Assembly: GCA_002171655.1 (NCBI GenBank)
Contig: NHEC01000028.1
Location: 1-32,998, forward strand
Length of the DNA stretch: 32,998 bases
Source: Planctomycetes bacterium TMED75
GTDB lineage: Bacteria > Planctomycetota > Phycisphaerae > Phycisphaerales > SM1A02
Direction of reading: 5' to 3'
Of the stretch, positions 6,935 through 13,721 are shown piece after piece. The number at the start of each line of letters is the position of its first letter. The stretch's first letter is position 1. The notes beneath the pieces are model-generated. The model searched no databases. It worked only from the letters and a program-made list of their open reading frames with translations, and was not told the DNA's origin. The translations under genes and the position numbers were made by a program.

Positions 6935-9141
6935 GTTTCCAAGCGGTCATCACTGGCGCGGGCCTAGTCTCTTCGATCGGACGAAACAGCGAAGAGTGCT
7001 GGAAGTCGATCACGGCGGGGCAAAGCGGAATCCGCGAGCTGACGTCGATCGAGCAGGAGATCCAACCGGCACCCATCGGGGGCGAAGCTCCTCCCGAGCC
7101 CGAGGATTCTTCCGATCTCCCTCGTGAAGTCATTCGACTCCGCATGGCAATGCAGGAAGTGCTGTGCGAAATCGGGTTGGATGCATCGTCTCAGGGTGAC
7201 GTTCGCCACGGAATCATCCTCGGCACGACTCTTTCCGGAATGCGCAGTGGTGGCAGGTATCTGCGTACCAAGAGAACCGCGGATATCAATGGATTCCTGG
7301 CGGCAAGCACTCTGAGCAGGCTTCTTGAGCCATACGACTGGAAGGGGTTGGCATTGACCACCTCTTCCGCCTGCAGCTCGGGCCTGGCAAGCATCTGCCT
7401 CGGAGTCTCTTTGCTTGAAGCGGGGTTGCTTGATCTCGTACTCGTTGGCGGCTACGACCCGATCAGTGAGTATGCCTACTCAGGCTTCAACTCCCTGCGC
7501 CTGATCTCCGAGAATCGACCCAAGCCATTCAGTGCCAACCGGGATGGTCTGCAGCTCGGTGAGAGCTACGCTCTCCTTGCGTTGGAACGTTCGGAATCGG
7601 CAGAAGCCCGCGGGGCGAACGTGATCGCTCGGATCTCCGGCTTTGGGGAGACCTCAGATTCGTTTCACCTGACCCAGCCACATCCAGATGGTGATGGCGC
7701 AGCGCGTGCCATTCAAACCGCTTTCAACGGGTCCGCACTCAAGCGAGACGACATCGGCCTGATCTCCGCCCATGCGACCGCAACCCCGAACAACGACGCT
7801 TCGGAGTATGCCGCTCTTAAATCGATTTTCCAGGAGCGCCTCGCCCAGACCCCATTGGTGGCGTTCAAGAGTTATCTCGGGCACACTCTGGGAGGAGCTG
7901 GGGCGGCCGAATTGATTCTCACTGCGATGGCAATGCGCTCGAATCGTGTCCCCCAGACCTTGAACATAAAGCGATCCGAGCTTGAATTCAATGACATCGC
8001 CATCAATTGCGATCCGCTCTTTGAATCCCAGATTGACCACACCCTGAGCATTTCACTGGGGTTCGGGGGGTGCAATAGCTGCGTTCTCCTGAGCTCGCCG
8101 GAGGTCGCCGAAGTCAAACCGTCACCCAACCCTTCGCGGGTATCCCAGAACGTGGTGATCACTGGTGTCGGGGCCGTCTTTCCGGAAGCGGTTGGTAACG
8201 ATGCATACATCAGCCAGCTCAAGGAAGGCAGAGATCCGGTCGGAGGAAACATCTGCGAAGCGGAGCTCAACGGCCACATCAACACCCGACGAACCAGACG
8301 CATGAGCATGTTTTCTAAACTCGTGCTCGCTGCGACATCGAATGCGTTGCGCTCGGCGGACATCCAGGATGTCGAATCGTTTTCCCAGACCTGCGGTTCC
8401 ATTCTTGGTTCGTCACACGGGTCGAGTGAATACGCCGAACAGTACTATTCGCAGGTGGTGGAGGAAGGGATTGCTTCAGCAAATCCGGTGATGTTTGCCG
8501 AAGGAGTCCCAAACGTTGGCACGGCCCACATCAGTCTGATGCTCGGCCTCAAGGGACCGGCGCAGACCATCATCGGCTCACGCACCGCAGGGCTTGATGC
8601 ACTCTCACTGGCTGCGATCCGGATACGGCAAGGCGAATGGGAGCGAGCGATCGTCGGGGGCGCAGACGAGTACAGCAGAACCGCCGAACAACTCTATGGT
8701 CACCTGGATCGGGGACTCGTTTCCAGGGCGGGTGGGGTGATGTTCGTTCTTGAGTCGGAAGCCTCGGCTCTTGCCCGGGGTGCCGGTATTTTCGCCCGGA
8801 TCGGTGAATCGGCCTTTGGATTTGATTCAGGTCCATGCGCCGCAAAGGCCCAGAAACGACTGATTTCTGACCAAATCGACTTACCCGAACCCATACTCAC
8901 CTCGATGGCGACCGGTGGGGAGTGTGGCCAGAAGAGGCATGCGGATCAAGCCCAGTATGAAGTAGAATCCCACTGCGTCACCCCGTTGGGATTGATCTCG
9001 GCCGCGCTGCTTGGCAGAATCTTTCTTGGTGAAACGGGTGCTGATTCAGATGGAAGTGTACCGCCTGAATTTGCCGTGCTTGCCAGCGACTTACACGGGT
9101 CCGTAACTGGTTTGGTTCTTGAAGTAGTGGAAAATGACTGA
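6931..9141 (+). CDS. Fused beta-ketoacyl synthase - chain length factor (KS-CLF)
   Basis: 736 residues from TTG 6931, with AAGGAG (6916-6921) 9 bases upstream. A TTG at 6922 would leave one base of spacing. Stop and start overlap as TTGA. Two full thiolase-fold units are joined. Unit 1 (about 1-390) opens QAVITGAG and has an intact triad: Cys148 in SSACSSG, His281 in SAHATATP, and Lys313/His318 in FKSYLGHTLGGAG. Unit 2 (about 407-736) opens VVITGVGAVFPEAVGND, but the nucleophile position reads GSRTAGLDA, with Arg551 in place of Cys, and no HATAT-like motif is seen. It resembles a chain length factor. In characterised aryl polyene systems ApeO (KS) and ApeC (CLF) are separate subunits that form a heterodimer; here one chain appears to hold both. 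Role: condensation of malonyl units onto the aryl starter. Confidence 0.88.
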   Translation: MSFQAVITGAGLVSSIGRNSEECWKSITAGQSGIRELTSIEQEIQPAPIGGEAPPEPEDSSDLPREVIRLRMAMQEVLCEIGLDASSQGDVRHGIILGTTLSGMRSGGRYLRTKRTADINGFLAASTLSRLLEPYDWKGLALTTSSACSSGLASICLGVSLLEAGLLDLVLVGGYDPISEYAYSGFNSLRLISENRPKPFSANRDGLQLGESYALLALERSESAEARGANVIARISGFGETSDSFHLTQPHPDGDGAARAIQTAFNGSALKRDDIGLISAHATATPNNDASEYAALKSIFQERLAQTPLVAFKSYLGHTLGGAGAAELILTAMAMRSNRVPQTLNIKRSELEFNDIAINCDPLFESQIDHTLSISLGFGGCNSCVLLSSPEVAEVKPSPNPSRVSQNVVITGVGAVFPEAVGNDAYISQLKEGRDPVGGNICEAELNGHINTRRTRRMSMFSKLVLAATSNALRSADIQDVESFSQTCGSILGSSHGSSEYAEQYYSQVVEEGIASANPVMFAEGVPNVGTAHISLMLGLKGPAQTIIGSRTAGLDALSLAAIRIRQGEWERAIVGGADEYSRTAEQLYGHLDRGLVSRAGGVMFVLESEASALARGAGIFARIGESAFGFDSGPCAAKAQKRLISDQIDLPEPILTSMATGGECGQKRHADQAQYEVESHCVTPLGLISAALLGRIFLGETGADSDGSVPPEFAVLASDLHGSVTGLVLEVVEND

Positions 9142-10084
9142 GCTGAAAGAAACGATGGTTCGGACGAGACTCCCCGCGGGACTGATAGAGACCCCCGCAT
9201 GGGTGGCTGACTTCGTCGAAGTATCGTGCGGGAGCTGGGAAGATTCGAATGACATCATCAGCGTTCGGACGGTAGAAAGTCCGACGCACGCACTGGTGTC
9301 CATGGTGGCGCGTGATGCCCGGAGCATGTCCGGAGCGGACTTCGCAGATTGTGTGGATTCGATATACGGGTCGCTCCATGAACACCTGGATCAGTTGTCC
9401 GTACGAAGACCGATCAGAATGTGGAACCACATACCTGGAATCCTGGATCCGGTGGGTGAAGGCATGAACCGATACCACCTACTCAACCAGGCTCGGCACC
9501 GGGCGTACTGTCGATGGTACGGCAGTCCCGATGTGTTCAATGAGCACGTTGTGACCGCCACCTGCACGGGCCACGAGGGGAACGATTTCATCTACCACTG
9601 CCTTGCCGGTCGCTCTGGTGGAATCGGAATTGAAAACCCACGACAGGCTGCCTCATATAGGTATTCACAACGCTACGGACCGAAACCCCCATGTTTCGCT
9701 CGTGCGACCCTTCTGCCTCTGGATGATTCGGGGGGGCAAAGAATACTGGTCGGTGGTACCGCAAGCGTCCGCGGTGAAAACAGCATGTTTTCCGGCGACC
9801 TCCGCGGACAGCTCAATGAGACGCTCAACAACCTGGTCTCGATTCTCGGTGCGTCATATTGCGACAGCCCCACCACTGCCACACCTTCCTTGAGTTGGTA
9901 TTCGCACATCCGTGTCTATTACAAGAATGAAGGCGATCGAAGTCAGATCGAGTTCACCGTCAGCCAGAGCTTCCGACCGGATGCCACGGTTGAGTGGGTC
10001 CGGGCACCGATCTGCCGGGATGAATTACTGGTCGAGATCGAAGGCCTGGCGGTGGTTTCAGACGGTTCGGACGACCAAACATGA
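9134..10084 (+). CDS. Chorismatase of the FkbO/Hyg5/XanB2 family (hydroxybenzoate-forming)
   Basis: 316 residues, overlapping the KS-CLF stop by 8 bases. Blocks typical of chorismatases appear in order: RMWNHIPGI (95-103), MNRYHLLNQARHRAY (111-125), ENPRQ (167-171), YGPKPPCFARA (181-191), VGGTASVRGENS (206-217), then GD (221-222) and NET (228-230), and an acidic C-terminal motif ELLVEIEG (297-304). FkbO, Hyg5 and XanB2 split chorismate and release pyruvate, giving a dihydroxycyclohexadienoate (FkbO) or hydroxybenzoates (Hyg5: 3-HBA; XanB2: 3-HBA and 4-HBA). XanB2 supplies the starter for xanthomonadin, a brominated aryl polyene. Within this operon a starter-supplying role is strongly suggested, but which product is formed cannot be told from sequence alone. 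Confidence 0.82.
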   Translation: MTELKETMVRTRLPAGLIETPAWVADFVEVSCGSWEDSNDIISVRTVESPTHALVSMVARDARSMSGADFADCVDSIYGSLHEHLDQLSVRRPIRMWNHIPGILDPVGEGMNRYHLLNQARHRAYCRWYGSPDVFNEHVVTATCTGHEGNDFIYHCLAGRSGGIGIENPRQAASYRYSQRYGPKPPCFARATLLPLDDSGGQRILVGGTASVRGENSMFSGDLRGQLNETLNNLVSILGASYCDSPTTATPSLSWYSHIRVYYKNEGDRSQIEFTVSQSFRPDATVEWVRAPICRDELLVEIEGLAVVSDGSDDQT

Positions 10085-10099
10085 AAGCGACTCTGCTCA

Positions 10100-11461
10100 A
10101 TGACGAGTGAAACAAAGACATACGACGCCATCGTGCTTGGGGGAGGTCCGTCCGGTGCCACTGCTGCGCTTTCGCTGGCCCGCAAGGGACTGAGCGTTCT
10201 GGTTCTTGAAAAGTATGAATTTCCCCGTTTTCGGATTGGGGAATCCTTTCTGCCTGAGACCTATCTGCAGATGAAGCAGCTGGGCCTTGAGCAGGACCTG
10301 CTCGAGCTTCCACACGTTGAAAAACTGGGTGGCGCTTTCAGCCTCGGACACGGAGATCAGGAGCCAGTCGACTTCTGGTTCAAGAACGGGCTGGTCAGTC
10401 GAAACTCAAAGTCATTCAATGTGGAGAGAGCACCCTTTGATCAGATGCTTCTGAACAAGGCGCGTGAGGCAGGTGCCGAAGTTCTTCATTCCGAAAAGGT
10501 ACTGAAGATCAATCGACTGGCAGACAACGATGTTCAAATTCTTTCCGAGAGTGGTCCCAAAAGCGCGCGATTCCTCGTCGATGCGACAGGTTCGGCCACC
10601 GTCGTTGCGAGGCACCTGGGGACCAAGGTCAAGTTCCCCGAGCTGAGCAACATAGGCTGCTTCGCCCACTTCACCGGAGTGCTGAGGAAGTCGGACGAGC
10701 GATCGGGTTTCGCACGAATAGTCATGTGTGAAGATGCGTGGTTCTGGGTGATTCCCATTGATGAACACCGGACAAGCATCGGAGTTGTTGCCGACCACAA
10801 GTTCGTGAAGCGAATGCAGGTTGACCCGAGCCGATTTCTGGAGTGGTCGATCAAACGCTGCCCGGCCATGCGGGAGATCTTTTCTACCGCCCGTGCCTGT
10901 GAGCCTAATGAACTTCCTGCGGGAACGAATCATGTCGTCGCCGACTTCTCCTACACCTGCAAGCCCTATGCCGGGGAAGGGTACTTCCTCTGCGGAGATG
11001 CCGCCACATTCATTGATCCGGTGTTTTCCACCGGAGTCTGCCTCGGCATGCGGAATGGTGAAGACGCTGCAAATTCGATCGCCAGGATCATTCAGCAGAA
11101 TTCGAATCCACGCAAGGTTCGCCGTGGATACAAGAGGCGATCAATCTCGAGCTCAACCCCGATGTTCAAGCTGGTCCGACTGTTCTACCGTCATGAGTTC
11201 AGGGAACTGTTCCTCTTTGGAAAAGGCCCACTGATGCTCCACTCAGCGGTTCTTGAAATCCTGAGAGGCAATGTCTTCCCCCGTCCGCGGTTGGGAATCA
11301 GATGGCGTTTGCAACTGTTTGTCTTCTGTTGCTGGCTGCAGCGCCACGTCAGCCTGACGCCCAAACTCGAGAAGTTCTGGCTGGAAACGGCCTCGGTCAT
11401 CCCGCCGGGTTACGACGTCAAGAGTGAACTCTCCGAGAAAGAGATGAAGTTGGCTGAATGA
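10100..11461 (+). CDS. Flavin-dependent halogenase-like FAD enzyme
   Basis: 453 residues, 15 bases after the chorismatase gene. The N-terminal FAD motif is GGGPSGA (14-20), followed by FPRFRIGESFLP (41-52), close to the 'FPRxxIGESLLP' of phenol and pyrrole halogenases. An exact WxWxIP signature is present as WFWVIP (214-219), together with GDAATFIDPVFSTGV (299-313), matching the FAD/chloride-region block of halogenases. Lys75 in EKLGGAF could be the halogenation lysine. Length and the long hydrophobic C-terminal part (about 345-420) resemble phenolic-substrate halogenases. Xanthomonadins are brominated, so halogenation of the aryl head is a reasonable inference. Related geranylgeranyl reductase-like or monooxygenase activities remain possible, since WxWxIP alone does not prove halogenation. 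Its stop overlaps the ligase start (ATGA). Confidence 0.75.
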   Translation: MTSETKTYDAIVLGGGPSGATAALSLARKGLSVLVLEKYEFPRFRIGESFLPETYLQMKQLGLEQDLLELPHVEKLGGAFSLGHGDQEPVDFWFKNGLVSRNSKSFNVERAPFDQMLLNKAREAGAEVLHSEKVLKINRLADNDVQILSESGPKSARFLVDATGSATVVARHLGTKVKFPELSNIGCFAHFTGVLRKSDERSGFARIVMCEDAWFWVIPIDEHRTSIGVVADHKFVKRMQVDPSRFLEWSIKRCPAMREIFSTARACEPNELPAGTNHVVADFSYTCKPYAGEGYFLCGDAATFIDPVFSTGVCLGMRNGEDAANSIARIIQQNSNPRKVRRGYKRRSISSSTPMFKLVRLFYRHEFRELFLFGKGPLMLHSAVLEILRGNVFPRPRLGIRWRLQLFVFCCWLQRHVSLTPKLEKFWLETASVIPPGYDVKSELSEKEMKLAE

Positions 11462-12939
11462 CTCTGCTGAACAGTGACCGAATGCTCTGGCTGGACAGCA
11501 TCGCGGGTCATGCGAAGTCGATTCCGAACCGAGTTGCAATAAGGAAGATATGCCACACCAGCGGCACGGTGCACAACACCACCTATGGCGAGCTCGAAGA
11601 ACGAAGCAGCCATGCCGCGGCGGTGTTGCAGGGCCTGGTGCCCCCAGGCGGGTCAGTGCTCATTTGTCTCCCAAATGGACCGGAATTTCTGCTGGCTCTC
11701 ATCGGTGCATTCAAGGCGGGGCTTCCTGTACTTCCGGTATCGACTGCATCCACCGCGCACGAACTTCAAGAGATCACCCAGGTGGTGGGCGCCTCTGTTT
11801 TCATTCGCTCCGAAGATGCCTTGCCGCGAATCGATGAACCTGGTGTATACGAAATCGACATCGAGTCACTCTGCAGAGAACCGGCACGTCCGATTGGTGG
11901 ACCCCGTGCAACCCCTTCACTGATGCTTCGGACCTCCGGGACTACTGGCATGCCGAAGGTGGTCTCGCGTGACCTGCACGCACTTGATGATGTGGCAGAG
12001 AATCTCAAGGAAGCACTTCAGCTGACGGTCTCCGATTTGGTGCTGGCTCTGGTTCCAATGTGTCACTCCTACGGAATTGAGCACTGCGTTCTCGCCCCCC
12101 TGCATGCTGGAGCGGAAATCGTTTCGGTCCAGGGGATCGATTCTGCTCCCATACACGCTCTGATCGCCGATGTGAGAGCAACCGTCTTTCCCGGCTTCCC
12201 ATTCGCATACGAGCGGATACTGGAGGAGACGAAGGATCCGATTGCACCTTCGCTGCGACTGGCCTACTCCGCAGGGTCCCAACTTCCCGAATCAGTATCA
12301 GACCGCTTCTCTCAGCAATTTGGCATCACCCTGGGGCAGCTGTATGGCTCTACGGAAGTGGGTTCCGTACTTTTCAATGATCCGCATACCAGCAAACTGA
12401 AAAGCGAATCGGTGGGATTCGCACTACCCGATGTACACGTACTGATACTGGATCCCGAGAATCCAGACCTCGAAGCCCCTTTGGTTGATGGAAACGAGGG
12501 GCAGCTTGCAGTGCGGTCCTCCACCATGTTGTCCCACTATGTCGGCCAGAAAATGAACGACATGCTGGAAGGGTATTTTCTAACCGGTGATCTTGCGGTG
12601 AGAGGTTCCTGCGGCTCAATTACCATCACCGGACGCTTGAAGCACCAGGTCGACATCGCTGGTGCCAAGGTCAATCCCCTTGAAGTTGAGGCGACCATCC
12701 TCCAGATGGATGGTATTTCTGAGTGCCTCGTGGTTCCATGCGTCGTGCGCGGGACGCTCAAAAGATTGCGCGCGCTGCTGGTCACTCAACCGGAGAGAAC
12801 CCCGCCTTCGGTGTCCGAAATCAAGCAACATCTCCGGTCCAGGCTTTCAGCCTACAAAGTACCTCGAATCTACGAGTTTCGAACGAAACTGCCTCGCACC
12901 CCATTGGGAAAGATCATCCGAACGGAAAAGGAACTCTGA
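11458..12939 (+). CDS. AMP-dependent aryl-acid ligase (starter-loading enzyme)
   Basis: 493 residues of the ANL (acyl-CoA/aryl-acid ligase) superfamily. The phosphate-binding A3 loop is LMLRTSGTTGMPKVV (about 155-169). A5-like LGQLYGSTEVGSVLF, A7 YFLTGDLAV, A8 GRLKHQVDIAGAKVNPLEVE and the A10 lysine Lys485 in PRTPLGKIIR are all present, so the enzyme looks complete. In aryl polyene clusters (ApeH; XanA2 in Xanthomonas) such a ligase activates hydroxybenzoate or a cinnamate-type acid with ATP and passes it to the carrier protein. Here the chorismatase two genes upstream would supply the acid, and Ser45 of the ACP (4608-4877) is the likely acceptor. The next gene starts inside its stop codon (TGATG). 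Confidence 0.86.
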   Translation: MTLLNSDRMLWLDSIAGHAKSIPNRVAIRKICHTSGTVHNTTYGELEERSSHAAAVLQGLVPPGGSVLICLPNGPEFLLALIGAFKAGLPVLPVSTASTAHELQEITQVVGASVFIRSEDALPRIDEPGVYEIDIESLCREPARPIGGPRATPSLMLRTSGTTGMPKVVSRDLHALDDVAENLKEALQLTVSDLVLALVPMCHSYGIEHCVLAPLHAGAEIVSVQGIDSAPIHALIADVRATVFPGFPFAYERILEETKDPIAPSLRLAYSAGSQLPESVSDRFSQQFGITLGQLYGSTEVGSVLFNDPHTSKLKSESVGFALPDVHVLILDPENPDLEAPLVDGNEGQLAVRSSTMLSHYVGQKMNDMLEGYFLTGDLAVRGSCGSITITGRLKHQVDIAGAKVNPLEVEATILQMDGISECLVVPCVVRGTLKRLRALLVTQPERTPPSVSEIKQHLRSRLSAYKVPRIYEFRTKLPRTPLGKIIRTEKEL

Positions 12940-13721
12940 TGGTTCAAACGCATACGAAGCTACGTTCGGGATGTCTTTTCGCATTACTGACCCTGTGTGC
13001 ATCCTGCGCACCACACCTGCCCGTTCATGAGTGGACGACTCCGGAATCGGCATTGCAGACCATGAACCGAAATTCATCTCGAGTGGAGACCCTGGCTGCA
13101 GATTGCGTCATACAACTTGAATCGGATTACGACCAGACCATCGTGCTTGATGGCGTGATCTACTCTCAGGAACCAGATCGGTTGAGAATTGCTGGCTGGA
13201 AACTTTCGGATCGAATCTTTGACCTTCTCGTCAAAGACGGGCAGTCCTGGTTCTTTTCAGCCTTGCAGATGCATGGATATATTGATGAGGACACCGGTCT
13301 GGAGCAGATTGGTGCAGATGGGTTTGCCTCGATGTGGCGATACGCCAGCGGGGTGGTGGATACGGATCGCGTTCTTTCCATCGAGTCAGTGGGTGATGAT
13401 CAGTTCGAGATCACGGTTGATGCGGAGGCCAATGGAGTCACCGGTCAAACGAATGCCGGAGAAAGTGCGCAAGTCGTCTATCTGGTCGAGAAGTCGACCC
13501 TGACGGTTCGGGATATTTCCTTTCTGGTGGCACAGGAACTCAGATACCGAGTCTCACTTGGGAAGTACCAGGTGATTGATGGCATCGTGTGGCCAACCAA
13601 ACTCTCTGGTCGCGGGGACCAGGGCGCCTTTGATGTGCGGATGTCCGCTGTCGAATTGAACAGACCCCTTCCCCAGAATGCACTTGAACCCAGCTCGAGG
13701 ATGAGAATTCAGTCGAAATGA
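12939..13721 (+). CDS. LolB/DUF4292-like outer-membrane lipoprotein
   Basis: 260 residues from ATG 12939, which overlaps the ligase stop by one base and has AAAGGA (12927-12932) 6 bases upstream. A longer in-frame reading to 12723 lies inside the ligase gene and is rejected. The N-terminus is a lipoprotein-type signal; Cys23 in LCASCAP is the likeliest lipidation residue, though position -3 is Cys and not Leu, so the lipobox is imperfect. The mature part (LAADCVIQLESDY, YSQEPDRLRIAGWKLSDRIF, LLVKDGQSWFF) shows the half-barrel strand pattern of LolB/LolA-like proteins. Aryl polyene operons carry a lipoprotein at this position (ApeN-type), thought to accept the pigment at the outer membrane. 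It probably pairs with the LolA-like protein and MMPL exporter. The next start overlaps its stop (ATGA). Confidence 0.7.
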   Translation: MVQTHTKLRSGCLFALLTLCASCAPHLPVHEWTTPESALQTMNRNSSRVETLAADCVIQLESDYDQTIVLDGVIYSQEPDRLRIAGWKLSDRIFDLLVKDGQSWFFSALQMHGYIDEDTGLEQIGADGFASMWRYASGVVDTDRVLSIESVGDDQFEITVDAEANGVTGQTNAGESAQVVYLVEKSTLTVRDISFLVAQELRYRVSLGKYQVIDGIVWPTKLSGRGDQGAFDVRMSAVELNRPLPQNALEPSSRMRIQSK

